This document shows, one piece after another, positions 17,795 through 27,939 of a DNA stretch of 64,000 nt; position 1 is the stretch's first letter, and the number at the start of each line of letters is the position of its first letter. This DNA is from Hellea sp. (GTDB lineage: Bacteria; Pseudomonadota; Alphaproteobacteria; Caulobacterales; Maricaulaceae). Both the position numbers and the translations under genes were made by a program. The stretch lies in NCBI GenBank assembly GCA_013002305.1, contig JABDKG010000087.1, forward strand, positions 62,001-126,000. Direction: 5' to 3'. A model generated the notes under the pieces. It saw nothing but the letters and a program-made list of their open reading frames with translations. It was not told the DNA's origin and did not search any database.

Positions 17795-17897
17795 AGAGAG
17801 ATCTTCAATTTATTTTGCGTGATATCCGAGAAAATTAAGGCTCGAATAAGGCCGGGCTGAATCAATTTGTCTCAAACTAATGTTTTTTTGCCCGATG

Positions 17898-19094
17898 TCA
17901 CGACTTTTGAATGTCAAAATACCGGTTAATTGCAGCGGTAACGGAGCGCATGACTTTCTGTCGATGCGCGGACGTCTTTAACAATCTCTCGTCCTCTGGA
18001 TTGGAAATAAAGCCCATTTCCAGCAATACCGCGGGCACGTCAGGGGCTAAAAGAACATAATATCCAGCGCGCCTGTGTGTATTGCGCAGCAGATGAGTCG
18101 AACCGCCAAGTTGTGCAATCAATAAATCGGCAAATTCTGTCGATTGTGAAAAGGTGTTTCTCTGAGCCAGATCGACCAGAATATTCCCGACATTGTCGGT
18201 TTGCTCTTCCAAATTGACGTCCATAATCCAGTTTTGTGAATTGACTATATTTCGAGATCGATTCTTGGCGCGATCCGCAAGCGTGTAAACTGAAGCCCCT
18301 CTCGCTGAACTGCCCGCAGTTGCATCAGCATGGATCGAGATAAAAAGATCCGCGCCGTTAGCTCGGGCGATGCGTAAACGATCATCATGATCAACATAGC
18401 TGTCATTTTGTCGTGATAGAACGACTTTGTAGCGGTTGGTGTCCTCTAATTGACGTTTTAGTTCCTGTGCTGCGAGCAGTGTGACCTTTTTCTCTTTCAA
18501 ACCTGAGGCACCTAAGGCGCCGGGATCATGGCCGCCATGCCCCGCGTCAATAACGATAACAGGCCTTCGAGCAATGGTCGGCTTTAGCCGGGGTGTCGGT
18601 ACATTAATTTGGTCGAGTGATTCGAGTGCTGACACATTTTCGACCGGACTTTCCTGAACGAAAAATTGGCCTGACAAGTTAATTTCGATTTTTTGGGCAG
18701 TGATATTATGACCGGATAAAACACTGTCTGCCTTCAAATCCAATACCAAACGTATGTCATCCGCATTTCGCTCTGCGCCTCTAATGCCGCGAACGCTATC
18801 AAATTGCGGCCCTTCATAGGCACCGTTGATTATCAAACTTGTTTTGGCATCAGCAATATCAATCACCACACGCGGTTCGGCGCCCGGTATTTCGAAAATG
18901 TTGACATTATCTTGCTCAAAGCCATCTCCGATAATTATGATTTTGGCTTGGGTTGCGCTGTGTGAACTCGCATCAACACTGTCCACAGTTGCGCCGAATG
19001 CCGGTGTCATGACGGACATGCAAAGAAGTAAGAATGTGATTATAAATCGCAAGCGCTGGATCCGGTAAGCTAAACAAAGGCTTAATAGCGGCAA
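17898..19094 (-). CDS. N-acetylmuramoyl-L-alanine amidase (AMIN + Amidase_3), AmiC-like
   Basis: Periplasmic zinc amidase of about 398 aa that cuts the peptide side chains from glycan strands at division. A signal peptide (RFIITFLLLCMSVMTPAFGA) leads into an AMIN domain (about 35-140), a linker, then Amidase_3 with zinc ligands in IDAGHGGHDPG, GLKEKKVTL, ISIHADA and the catalytic glutamate in LLEMGFISNPED. The start is uncertain: the longest frame begins with TTG at 19094, while TTG at 19052 would give a more compact signal peptide. It lies upstream of PBP1A on the same strand. Confidence 0.9.
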   Translation of the reverse strand: MPLLSLCLAYRIQRLRFIITFLLLCMSVMTPAFGATVDSVDASSHSATQAKIIIIGDGFEQDNVNIFEIPGAEPRVVIDIADAKTSLIINGAYEGPQFDSVRGIRGAERNADDIRLVLDLKADSVLSGHNITAQKIEINLSGQFFVQESPVENVSALESLDQINVPTPRLKPTIARRPVIVIDAGHGGHDPGALGASGLKEKKVTLLAAQELKRQLEDTNRYKVVLSRQNDSYVDHDDRLRIARANGADLFISIHADATAGSSARGASVYTLADRAKNRSRNIVNSQNWIMDVNLEEQTDNVGNILVDLAQRNTFSQSTEFADLLIAQLGGSTHLLRNTHRRAGYYVLLAPDVPAVLLEMGFISNPEDERLLKTSAHRQKVMRSVTAAINRYFDIQKS

Positions 19095-19417
19095 TAGTGT
19101 TATGAATCAGTTACTGATTGCTCCCAATACGCTTATTTATGCAGCTTTCAGCATAAATGCTTTGCGTCTTTAAATGATCTGGTGTTATCTGCTCCTATGA
19201 GGTCAGATTCTGACGCTCAGATCGTCCCCACGGGACATTCACAGGATTATGATGACAGCATCTCAACATATCGAATTAGGAAAGCAGAGCCTTTGGCCGC
19301 GCCTTCGATTTGCTGTCTCCATTGAACAAAACACCTACAATTATGTCTCCGCCACAAAAAGCACCGCTGCCCTCTGGGCGCGTCGATTGCTAATCCGGCG
19401 GAATATCGGAGAATTTA
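19095..19417. other. divergent amidase/rne regulatory region with palindromes
   Basis: This 323-bp gap contains no gene that I can support. It holds three perfect inverted repeats: 19105-19119 (AATCAG/CTGATT, 3-nt centre), 19135-19158 (ATTTATGC/GCATAAAT, 8-nt loop) and 19202-19214 (GTCAGA/TCTGAC, 1-nt centre). The first two lie in the amidase leader; the last is about 200 bases before rne. The 3' part would form a long rne leader, which in other bacteria is a site of RNase E autoregulation. A GGAG motif lies just before the rne ATG. Confidence 0.5.
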
Positions 19418-22018
19418 ATGACAAAACGAATGCTAATCGATGCATCCCACCCGGAAGAAACCCGGGTAGTGATCGTCGACGGAACAAAGGTCGAAGAACT
19501 TGATTTTGAGAGCGCTGCCAAAAAGCAGCTAAGAGGCAATCTTTATCTCGCGCGCGTCACGCGCGTAGAACCCTCACTACAAGCCGCGTTTGTGGAATAT
19601 GGCGGAAATCGCCATGGTTTCCTCGCTTTTAGTGAAATCCACCCGGATTATTATCAGATCCCTTATGAGGACCGTATGGCCCTCATCGAGGCTGAAGAAG
19701 CTGAAACCTTAGAGGAAGAAGCTGAAGAAGAGGCCCCCTCCAAGAATACCAAGAAAAATTCCAAGAAAACGAAATCAGAAGATGACACCAAGCCAGAGGA
19801 CTCTGATGATGTTTCAGATGATGAAGGTGAAGATGAGGCTGAATCTGTTGAGGAAATCACTGACGGCGAGGATGAAGATGTCGCAGACGAGCAGAAAAAG
19901 ACCGCTGAACGGCGCAAATCCCGTTCCTATCGTCAACGCTACAAAATTCAGGAAGTCATAAAGCGCGGGCAAATATTACTGATTCAGGTCGTTAAAGAAG
20001 AGCGCGGCAATAAAGGCGCGGCTATGACAACGTACCTGTCATTGGCAGGGCGGTATTGCGTTTTAATGCCCAACACACCCAAAGGCGGAGGCATCTCTCG
20101 TAAAATCTCAAACGGTACGGACCGAAAACTCTTAAAATCAATCGTTTCGGAATTTGAAGTTCCTCAGGGCATGGGCGTCATTGTCCGAACAGCCGGGGCT
20201 AAAAAAACCAAAAGCGAGATTAAGCGCGATTATGATTATCTATGTCGTTTATGGGAGACTATTCGCTCCACTACTCTGAAATCAATTGCTCCGGCTTTGA
20301 TCCATGAAGAAGGCGACTTAGTAAAACGCTCAATTCGCGATTTATATAATAAAGATATCAAGGAAGTCCTCGTCCAAGGCGATGACGCTTATAAATCGGC
20401 CAAAAACTTCATCAAAATGCTGATGCCAAGTCACGCCAAAAACGTCAAAGCTTACAAAGAAGACATTCCGCTTTTCCTCCGATACCAGGTCGAAAGCCAG
20501 ATCGAAGACAGTCTCGAATCTGTGGTACAACTTAAGTCTGGAGGCTATCTGGTGATCCACCCGACTGAGGCGCTTGTCTCTATCGACGTTAACTCTGGAC
20601 GCTCGACCAAAGAACGCAATGTCGAACGCACCGCGCTTAAAACCAATTTAGAGGCCGCCGATGAAGTCGCCCGGCAAATGCGTCTGCGCGATTTGGCCGG
20701 ACTAATTGTGATTGACTTCATTGATATGGACGAAAACCGCAATAATCGTTCGGTGGAAAAACGGATGAAAGACGCCTTGTCACGAGATCGTGCCCGCGTT
20801 CAAGCCGGACGGATTTCCCAATTCGGATTAATGGAAATATCTCGGCAGCGGCGCCGCCGCAGCCTGTTGGATGGATCTACGACTTCCTGCCCTCACTGCC
20901 AGGGCGTCGGTCGCAAACGCACTGTGGAATCGTCTGCGCTCAAGGCCTTAAGAGCTCTTGAAGAGAAAGCCGCTCGCGGCCAAACCGCCAAATCCCGCCT
21001 GATTGTTGCGTCTGAAGTCGCTGGATTTATTCTTAATCACAAACGTGAAGAGCTGAATTCGTTGCAAGAAGCATTTGGGATGTTTGCTGTCGTCGAGGCT
21101 GATCCTGAGTTATTCATGCCGGAATATTCTGTAACCGTTGAGAAGAAGAAAAGCGGTAAAAATGAAGATCCGTTGGCTTCAATTGAGAAAGAACTTAAAA
21201 AAGCCAAGGAAGACGCTGATAAAGCGGAACGAAAAAAACCCAAAAAATCGACGAAAGAGTCATCCAAAGAGTCAGCCGAGTCTGATGACGAAGACAAAGA
21301 TGATGAAAAATCCGGGAAGAAACGCAGGCGTCGAGGCCGCCGCGGCGGCCGCCGTCGCCGCAATAACGAAAATTCCGAGACTGAAAAACGGACTGAAGAG
21401 TCACAGAAAGCCGAAATGTCTGATGATAAATCAGCAAAAACGGAAGACGGAGCTGATAAGGAAGTCAACAAAGACGAAAAAAAGACCTCATCCCGAAATT
21501 CAAGATCAAGACAGTCTTCCAAATCTAAGGCCGAGGCGTCAAAGGAACCCAACCTTTCTGACAAAGAGGAAGCTAAGACTGAAAATACGGGTTCAAAGAC
21601 TAACGTAAAAGATAGTAAAAGCCCTAAGAAAAAACCGTCAACTCGGTCTAAAACGTCTCGTTCGAAGAAAACCGCCGAGAAGCCGACCGAAGCAGTGGAT
21701 ACGGCAAAACCAGCAAAGGCTGAGGAAAAGCCTAAAACCGAAAGCGTAGCCAAACCAACTCGCAAATCGACAACGCGGCGTAAAGCGCCAACCCGAACAA
21801 AGCCTGCGGAAAGCTCCGAGAAAACGACAAGCAAGACGGAAGGCAAAGCTGAGACCAAACCTACTGCGACAAAAAAAGCGGCTCGGAAAACAACCAGCCG
21901 TTCTACCAAAAAAGCAGATCCGGTACCTGCAAAAACCAAAACCGCAGCAAAAGCTACGTCAGATGACGCCGATTCCAAGAAAAAAGGCTGGTGGCAGCGG
22001 CGCAGCAAGGTAGATTAA
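19418..22018 (+). CDS. rne: ribonuclease E
   Basis: Endoribonuclease and degradosome core of 866 aa. The S1 domain is interrupted by an acidic, Lys/Glu-rich insert (about residues 88-165), giving an 87-residue shift relative to E. coli. Catalytic aspartates are D390 (SIDVNSG) and D433 (VIDFIDM), equivalent to E. coli D303 and D346, and the Zn-link CPHC begins at C491 (E. coli C404). The C-terminal third (about 590-866) is highly charged and disordered, with an arginine-rich RNA-binding patch KKRRRRGRRGG. SD GGAG precedes the ATG. Confidence 0.96.
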   Translation: MTKRMLIDASHPEETRVVIVDGTKVEELDFESAAKKQLRGNLYLARVTRVEPSLQAAFVEYGGNRHGFLAFSEIHPDYYQIPYEDRMALIEAEEAETLEEEAEEEAPSKNTKKNSKKTKSEDDTKPEDSDDVSDDEGEDEAESVEEITDGEDEDVADEQKKTAERRKSRSYRQRYKIQEVIKRGQILLIQVVKEERGNKGAAMTTYLSLAGRYCVLMPNTPKGGGISRKISNGTDRKLLKSIVSEFEVPQGMGVIVRTAGAKKTKSEIKRDYDYLCRLWETIRSTTLKSIAPALIHEEGDLVKRSIRDLYNKDIKEVLVQGDDAYKSAKNFIKMLMPSHAKNVKAYKEDIPLFLRYQVESQIEDSLESVVQLKSGGYLVIHPTEALVSIDVNSGRSTKERNVERTALKTNLEAADEVARQMRLRDLAGLIVIDFIDMDENRNNRSVEKRMKDALSRDRARVQAGRISQFGLMEISRQRRRRSLLDGSTTSCPHCQGVGRKRTVESSALKALRALEEKAARGQTAKSRLIVASEVAGFILNHKREELNSLQEAFGMFAVVEADPELFMPEYSVTVEKKKSGKNEDPLASIEKELKKAKEDADKAERKKPKKSTKESSKESAESDDEDKDDEKSGKKRRRRGRRGGRRRRNNENSETEKRTEESQKAEMSDDKSAKTEDGADKEVNKDEKKTSSRNSRSRQSSKSKAEASKEPNLSDKEEAKTENTGSKTNVKDSKSPKKKPSTRSKTSRSKKTAEKPTEAVDTAKPAKAEEKPKTESVAKPTRKSTTRRKAPTRTKPAESSEKTTSKTEGKAETKPTATKKAARKTTSRSTKKADPVPAKTKTAAKATSDDADSKKKGWWQRRSKVD

Positions 22019-22116
22019 ATATAGGTCATTTACTGCTGAAAACACGGAAATGTTAAAGCTCATTCACTTGACGGTCACTTTTAAACCGCCATGTTAGCGC
22101 AAACAGGACCTCTTAC

Positions 22117-23496
22117 ATGGCTCTAAATTTGACACAGAAATCGATATTCACCCATTTATGGGTGATTCTCGCATTGATTTTTGCGCAAGTCTCGGCGGCT
22201 CACGGTCAGGCTTTGATCCGCGACACAGAGATTGAAGAAACTATTCGGGACTTTTCGGTGCCGCTCATTCGAGCCGCCGGCTTGGATCCCGCTTCGGTTG
22301 ATCTCTATATCGTCAATGACGGTAGCCTAAACGCCTTTGTGACACGCGGCCAAAACATTTTTTTCCATACAGGTCTCATTCTCGAAGCAAAAACGCCCAA
22401 TCAGCTTAAGGGCGTAATCGCCCACGAGGCCGGTCATATAGCGGGCGGCCACTTGGTCCGCAGTGATCAGGGCAATCGCAGTGCTTATGGCTCTATGTTA
22501 ATTGCGGCGGGTGTCGGCCTAGCAGCAATATTAGCCGGCGAAGGAGAAGCGGGCGCCCTTGTCCTAGGCGGCGCACCGCAATTCGGCGCCCTGGAAGTTT
22601 TGGCTTATACTCGGGTCAACGAGTCCGCTGCTGATCAATATGCCGCGCAATATTTGGAGCGGACCGGGCAATCCGGCAAAGGTTTAATTTCTTTCTTTGA
22701 GAAGTTTCGGTATCAAGAAGTTCTGTCGAATGCCAAGCGCTACCCCTACTTCCGCTCCCATCCGCTCTCCAGTGCGCGAATTGATGGGCTACGTGAGGTG
22801 GTTGACGAAAGTCCCTACACTGACGAACTTGATTCCGCAGAAGACGTCTATAAACTTGAGATGGTCCAAGCTAAAATACGCGGGTTTCTGGAATCTCCAC
22901 AACTTGTATTTTCGAGATATCCGGCCAGCGATACCTCTGATCAAGCGCGGATTGCCCGCGCTGTCGCCCATTATCAAAGCGCCAGCCTTTCTAGCGCTAT
23001 GATCGAACTCGATTACCTGATCGAATCCAGTCCCGACAACCCCTACTTTCACGAGCTGCGCGGTGAAATTTTATACAAAAGCGGCAAGGGTGAAGAAGCG
23101 ATAAATCATTATCGTATGGCCCTTGAGCTTCGGCCCAATTCGCCATTAATGCAAATTGCATTAGCCCAGGCCTATCTTGAAACCGGCGATAAGGAAGATA
23201 CTCAAGAAGCGATTCAGCTTTTAAAATTTGCGCTGTTAAAAGAACCTAAAAACAGCGCGGCCTGGTATTACCTATCGCAAGGTTATGGAAATTTGAACGA
23301 AGAAGCCCTTGCTAAATATGCTATCGCGGAACAGTCATTTGCCATGGGTGATTATCAGCGGGCATTATCATTTGCTCAAAGAGCTCAGCAGGATTTACGC
23401 CGTGATATTCCGCAGTGGCGCAGATCCAGTGACATTATCGTGATTTCCGAAACCCAGCTTGCTAAGGGTAAGGATAGAAATCGCCGAAAATACTAA
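22117..23496 (+). CDS. M48 metallopeptidase with TPR repeats, BepA-like
   Basis: Exported M48 zinc peptidase of 459 aa. A signal peptide (residues about 12-33, ending SAAHGQA) precedes the protease domain with HEAGHIAGGH and the third ligand in NESAADQYA, then C-terminal TPR-like repeats (about 290-420). This is the BepA/YfgC architecture, which degrades misassembled outer-membrane proteins such as LptD in the periplasm. It is followed 60 bp later by a DsbA-like lipoprotein, so the pair may serve envelope protein quality control. Confidence 0.9.
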   Translation: MALNLTQKSIFTHLWVILALIFAQVSAAHGQALIRDTEIEETIRDFSVPLIRAAGLDPASVDLYIVNDGSLNAFVTRGQNIFFHTGLILEAKTPNQLKGVIAHEAGHIAGGHLVRSDQGNRSAYGSMLIAAGVGLAAILAGEGEAGALVLGGAPQFGALEVLAYTRVNESAADQYAAQYLERTGQSGKGLISFFEKFRYQEVLSNAKRYPYFRSHPLSSARIDGLREVVDESPYTDELDSAEDVYKLEMVQAKIRGFLESPQLVFSRYPASDTSDQARIARAVAHYQSASLSSAMIELDYLIESSPDNPYFHELRGEILYKSGKGEEAINHYRMALELRPNSPLMQIALAQAYLETGDKEDTQEAIQLLKFALLKEPKNSAAWYYLSQGYGNLNEEALAKYAIAEQSFAMGDYQRALSFAQRAQQDLRRDIPQWRRSSDIIVISETQLAKGKDRNRRKY

Positions 23497-23556
23497 AATT
23501 TGATACGGAATAATAACCTTTCCGGCCTACAGGAAGAAAATATTTTGGAGACCAAA

Positions 23557-24318
23557 ATGAAAGCGCTTAAACCCTTTTTTATGGCTGCAAGCCTATTGGT
23601 TGTTCCCGCCTGTTCGCAAGCTGGCCCGGCTGACCAAAAAGCTGATGTTCCAGCCGTTAAATATGACGTTGAACTTTCTGACAAAGATGCAATTGAACAA
23701 ATTATCCATGATTATTTGATGGAAAATCCGGAAGTCGTAATGGACGCGCTCGTAGCCTATGAAGCGAAGCAAGACTGGGCTTCTGTTGAAGCGGTTCGGA
23801 GCGCTATCTATAATGACAGCCGTGACGTCGTGATTGGACCTGTCGACGCTAATGTTACTATCGTCGAATTTTTTGACTATAATTGCACTTATTGTAAGAA
23901 AACGACGGATTGGTTGGTCAATATAATCAAAGAGCATCCAAATGATGTGCGGGTGATTTTTAAAGAGCTCCCAATTCTGGATGGCCGGACGCAAACTTCA
24001 AAAAATGCTGCTAGAGCCGCTCTCGCCGCCCACAAACAGGGAAAATATCTTGATATGCACGTCGCGCTTATGAATGCACGCGGATTATCACAATCGCGGA
24101 TCGAAGAGATCGCCGAAAATGAAGGGCTAAACGTCTCTAAGTTAATCAAAGACATGGAAGATAGTAAGATCAACAATCTCATCCAGGACAATATGGTTGT
24201 CGGTCAGAAGCTGCGTCCTTTAACAGGAACACCGTTTTTTATCATTGGCGATGAATTTCTATCTGGCGCCAATGTTACCAGACTCGATGAGATGCTCGAC
24301 AAAGCGCTCAATGGATAA
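23557..24318 (+). CDS. DsbA-family thiol oxidoreductase lipoprotein
   Basis: DsbA/ScsC-like thioredoxin-fold protein of 253 aa. From the ATG at 23557 (TTGGAG upstream) it begins with a lipoprotein signal whose lipobox is VPAC, so it is probably tethered in the periplasm; an in-frame ATG at 23500 lacks this logic. The N-terminal helix IIHDYLMENPEVVMDAL is typical of this group. The active site is FFDYNCTYC (CxxC = CTYC) and the cis-proline is in LTGTPFFIIG. Likely role is forming or reshuffling disulfides in exported proteins. A strong terminator follows its stop. Confidence 0.9.
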   Translation: MKALKPFFMAASLLVVPACSQAGPADQKADVPAVKYDVELSDKDAIEQIIHDYLMENPEVVMDALVAYEAKQDWASVEAVRSAIYNDSRDVVIGPVDANVTIVEFFDYNCTYCKKTTDWLVNIIKEHPNDVRVIFKELPILDGRTQTSKNAARAALAAHKQGKYLDMHVALMNARGLSQSRIEEIAENEGLNVSKLIKDMEDSKINNLIQDNMVVGQKLRPLTGTPFFIIGDEFLSGANVTRLDEMLDKALNG

Positions 24319-24320
24319 AA

Positions 24321-24347
24321 CAAAGGGCGCTCAAGGCGCCCTTTGTT
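24321..24347. terminator. bidirectional intrinsic terminator between dsbA-like gene and ssb
   Basis: Perfect 10-bp stem CAAAGGGCGC (24321-24330) with GCGCCCTTTG (24336-24345) and a 5-nt loop, flanked by A-rich and T-rich sides. It lies between two convergent genes and can serve both. Confidence 0.85.
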
Positions 24348-24367
24348 AACTATTCAAAAGCAATTTT

Positions 24368-24853
24368 CTAGAACGGGATTTCGTCATCCAGTTCAAAACT
24401 TTCCATCGGCCCTTCCTGAGTCGATGCTGATCTTGATCCCCCGCCTGAGCTTTGATCGCTCACATTTCGAGACTGATCATAACCGCCGCGATCGCCGCTG
24501 CCTCGACTATCGAGAAGAACAAGTTCACCTCGAAAACGCTGCAAAACGACCTCAGTGGTCCAACGGTCGTTGCCGTCACGGTCCTGCCACTTACGGGTTT
24601 GCAACTGCCCCTCAAGATAAAGCTTTGTGCCCTTCTTGACGTAGTTCTCAACGACCTTGACTAAATTCTCGTTGAAGATCGCGATATTGTGCCACTGAGT
24701 AGACTCACGCTTCTCACCGGATTGCTTATCGCGCCATGTCTCAGACGTTGCGAGCGAAAAATTACAGACTTTGCCGCCATTTGAAAAAGACCGTGTTTCC
24801 GGGTCTTTACCGACATTGCCCACCAAAATTACCTTGTTCACTGAACCGGCCAT
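24368..24853 (-). CDS. ssb: single-stranded DNA-binding protein
   Basis: SSB of 161 aa. The OB-fold spans about residues 4-110 (VILVGNVGKDPETRSF, NFSLATSETWRDK, TKLYLEGQLQTRKW), followed by a Gly/Ser/Arg-rich linker and the conserved acidic tip DDEIPF that recruits repair and replication proteins. It is divergent from uvrA; the promoter contains an SOS box (24886-24900), so it should be damage-inducible. Confidence 0.97.
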   Translation of the reverse strand: MAGSVNKVILVGNVGKDPETRSFSNGGKVCNFSLATSETWRDKQSGEKRESTQWHNIAIFNENLVKVVENYVKKGTKLYLEGQLQTRKWQDRDGNDRWTTEVVLQRFRGELVLLDSRGSGDRGGYDQSRNVSDQSSGGGSRSASTQEGPMESFELDDEIPF

Positions 24854-24880
24854 ATTATCACCTTTAGCTTGACTTGCCTT

Positions 24881-24910
24881 ATTATGTTCACATTATGTTC
24901 TTGTTGGCAA
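24881..24910 (-). promoter_or_regulatory. ssb promoter containing a LexA (SOS) box
   Basis: Leftward promoter elements TTGCCA (24905-24910) and CATAAT (24881-24886) are spaced 18 bp. Between them lies GTTC-N7-GTTC (24886-24889 and 24897-24900), the direct-repeat LexA operator described for Alphaproteobacteria. LexA bound here would block ssb and, from the shared 176-bp region, could also control uvrA. Confidence 0.8.
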
Positions 24911-25029
24911 GTCTTGATTCTCACTTGCACTATTGAGACTGATATTGTTTTGTCTAGAGACGTTATTCAAGCCTATTTAAACCGACTTAGTCTAAAACTG
25001 TCCACAGTTCGAACAAAGCCATAGATCTC

Positions 25030-27885
25030 ATGAGCATGCATAAATCAATTCAGGTCCGCGGCGCCCGCGAACATAATCTCAAAAACGTCAATGTCGACAT
25101 TCCAAGAGATAAGCTGGTGGTCATTACGGGCCTTTCCGGATCCGGTAAATCATCACTGGCGTTTGACACAGTCTATGCTGAGGGACAGCGCCGTTATGTT
25201 GAAAGCCTATCGGCTTATGCGCGGCAATTCCTCGAGCTACAAGGCAAGCCCGATGTCGATTCTATTGAAGGTCTTTCACCGGCGATTTCGATTGAACAAA
25301 AAACCACGTCCCGAAACCCGCGCTCGACCGTTGGAACTGTCACGGAAATTTACGATTATATGCGGCTGCTTTGGGCCCGGGTCGGTATTCCCTACTCTCC
25401 GGCAACTGGACTTCCGATTGAAAGCCAAACGGTCAGCCAAATGGTTGATATCGTCATGGCGCTCCCGGAAGGCACAAAGCTTTATATTCTCGCCCCGATC
25501 GTTCGGGGCCGAAAAGGCGAATATCGCAAAGAATTTGCGGATCTGATGAAACAGGGCTTTCAGAGAGCCAAAATCGACGGGGAATTTTATCGGATCGAAG
25601 AAGCTCCATCTCTCGACAAAAAATTCAAGCATGACATAGACGTGGTTGTTGACCGCGTTGTCGTGCGAGCCGAGCTTGAGACCCGACTTGCTGATAGTAT
25701 AGAAACGGCCCTGAAACTCGCCGATGGTTTGGCGATTGCTGAAATCGCTGAAGAGGACGGTAAACGGATTTTATTCAGTGAAAAATTCGCCTGCCCGGTC
25801 TCGGGTTTTACCATTCCGGAAATCGAGCCACGCCTGTTTTCGTTTAACAGCCCGCATGGGGCCTGCCCGTCTTGTGACGGTCTCGGGCATGAGCTTAAAT
25901 TTGATAAGGGTCTCGTTGTTCCTCAGGAACATAAATCGCTCGGCGGCGGCGCAATCGCGCCCTGGTCCAAGACCCCCAGCAGTCTTTATATGCAAACATT
26001 GAAAGCGCTATCCAATCACTTTGGCTTTTCAACTGAAACGCCATTTGAAGACTTATCGGACGGCGCAAAAGATGTCGTCTTATTCGGGACCCAAGGTCAA
26101 TCTATAAAATTCGTCTATCAGGATGACGGCCGACGTTACGAAACCACCAAGCCGTTTGAAGGTGTCATCCCGAATTTGGAGCGCCGCTACCGGGAGACAG
26201 AGAGTAGCTGGATGCGCGAAGAGCTATCCAAATATATGTCATCCGCAGACTGTACGGCCTGCGAAGGACGCCGGCTAAAACCCGAGGCACTATGCGTAAA
26301 AGTCGCTGGAATTCCGATTTCAGAGACTGCCAATATGTCTATTCGTGATGCCCGCGATAGATTTATCACGCTAAAAGACGAATTGTCCCCCAAAGAAATG
26401 GAGATAGCCGAGCGAATCCTCAAAGAAATTTCTGATCGTTTGGAATTCTTGAATGCTGTTGGCCTTGACTATCTAACAATCGGGCGCGGCTCTGGCTCAT
26501 TATCCGGGGGAGAAAGCCAGCGCATACGTCTTGCGTCACAGATCGGATCCGGTCTGACCGGTGTTTTATATGTCTTAGATGAGCCGTCGATTGGACTTCA
26601 TCAACGTGATAATGCAAGGCTATTAGAGACGTTGCAAAACCTACGCGATCTCGGCAACACAGTATTGGTTGTTGAACATGATGAGGATGCAATTCTAACA
26701 GCAGATCATGTTATTGATATGGGACCGCTGGCGGGTATTCACGGCGGCGAAATTATCGCAGAGGGTACGCCCGCACAGATCAAAAGACATAAGAATTCGA
26801 TCACCGGTCATTACCTAACCGGAAAAAAGCAAATTGCTTTGCCTGAGCAACGTCGCGAGGGCAAAAAAGGAAAAAAACTTATATTAAAGGGACTTAGAGG
26901 CAATAACCTCAAGAATATCACCGTCGAATTCCCGCTCGGTATGTTTATTTGCGTCACGGGCGTTTCCGGCGGCGGGAAATCCACACTAACGGTCGAAACC
27001 CTTTACAAAGCGGCGGCGCGAAAACTCAACAATTCCTCAGTCCAGCCGATGCCCTATGATAGCGCCGAGGGCTTTGAACACATGGACAAAATAATTCAGA
27101 TTGATCAATCCCCTATCGGAAGAACACCGCGGTCCAACCCGGCGACATATACGGGCGCCTTTACCCCGATCAGAGACTGGTTTTCCGGTCTACCCGAAGC
27201 AAAAGCACGCGGATATAAGCCCGGGCGCTTTTCTTTCAACGTCAAAGGCGGGCGCTGCGAAGCCTGCCAAGGCGCAGGCGTCATCAAAATTGAAATGCAC
27301 TTTCTGCCAGATGTCTATGTTGAATGTGATATTTGTAAGGGCAAACGTTACAACCGTGAGACACTTGAGATTAAGTTCAAAAACAAATCCATATCCGATA
27401 TTCTTGAGATGACGGTTGACGAGGCTGCGGAGTTTTTTAAAGCTGTGCCATCCATTCGGGATAAAATGGTTACTTTACAACGGGTTGGCCTTGGTTACCT
27501 AAAAGTCGGGCAGCAGGCCACGACACTATCGGGCGGAGAAGCTCAACGCGTAAAATTAGCCAAAGAGCTATCGAAACGCTCAACCGGGCGCACACTTTAT
27601 ATCCTTGATGAGCCTACGACCGGGCTGCATTTTGCCGATGTCGAGAAGCTGCTCGAAGTTCTGCAGGAACTGGTCGAAGGCGGTAATACAATGATCGTTA
27701 TCGAACATAATTTAGACGTTATCAAAACCGCTGACTGGATCATTGATTTGGGACCGGAAGGCGGCGACGGCGGCGGTGAAGTCGTCGCAATCGGACGCCC
27801 CGAAGATGTCGCCAAAGTCAAAACCAGCTGGACCGGAAAATTTCTCAAACCCATTTTGGAACGGGACCGCGCCCGAATGAAATAG
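25030..27885 (+). CDS. uvrA: excinuclease ABC subunit A
   Basis: UvrA (951 aa), the DNA-damage-recognition ATPase of nucleotide excision repair. Both ABC modules are complete: Walker [13 protein letters not shown] (about 33) and [13 protein letters not shown] (about 645), signatures [12 protein letters not shown] and [12 protein letters not shown]. Zinc-binding CxxC pairs occur in CPSCDGLG and in CEACQGAG...CDICKG. It is divergent from ssb with an SOS box in the shared region. trmFO follows 54 bp downstream on the same strand. Confidence 0.97.
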   Translation: MSMHKSIQVRGAREHNLKNVNVDIPRDKLVVITGLSGSGKSSLAFDTVYAEGQRRYVESLSAYARQFLELQGKPDVDSIEGLSPAISIEQKTTSRNPRSTVGTVTEIYDYMRLLWARVGIPYSPATGLPIESQTVSQMVDIVMALPEGTKLYILAPIVRGRKGEYRKEFADLMKQGFQRAKIDGEFYRIEEAPSLDKKFKHDIDVVVDRVVVRAELETRLADSIETALKLADGLAIAEIAEEDGKRILFSEKFACPVSGFTIPEIEPRLFSFNSPHGACPSCDGLGHELKFDKGLVVPQEHKSLGGGAIAPWSKTPSSLYMQTLKALSNHFGFSTETPFEDLSDGAKDVVLFGTQGQSIKFVYQDDGRRYETTKPFEGVIPNLERRYRETESSWMREELSKYMSSADCTACEGRRLKPEALCVKVAGIPISETANMSIRDARDRFITLKDELSPKEMEIAERILKEISDRLEFLNAVGLDYLTIGRGSGSLSGGESQRIRLASQIGSGLTGVLYVLDEPSIGLHQRDNARLLETLQNLRDLGNTVLVVEHDEDAILTADHVIDMGPLAGIHGGEIIAEGTPAQIKRHKNSITGHYLTGKKQIALPEQRREGKKGKKLILKGLRGNNLKNITVEFPLGMFICVTGVSGGGKSTLTVETLYKAAARKLNNSSVQPMPYDSAEGFEHMDKIIQIDQSPIGRTPRSNPATYTGAFTPIRDWFSGLPEAKARGYKPGRFSFNVKGGRCEACQGAGVIKIEMHFLPDVYVECDICKGKRYNRETLEIKFKNKSISDILEMTVDEAAEFFKAVPSIRDKMVTLQRVGLGYLKVGQQATTLSGGEAQRVKLAKELSKRSTGRTLYILDEPTTGLHFADVEKLLEVLQELVEGGNTMIVIEHNLDVIKTADWIIDLGPEGGDGGGEVVAIGRPEDVAKVKTSWTGKFLKPILERDRARMK

Positions 27886-27939
27886 TCGTTCACCCGCCTC
27901 TAGCAGTTAAGATACACACCGCCGCCCAAGGAATAAATC

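Noticed and set aside
21037-22008. 323-aa open frame antisense to the C-terminal part of rne
   Set aside because: Low-complexity Val/Phe/Ser-rich sequence mirrors the Lys/Glu-rich RNase E tail; no start signal or domain.
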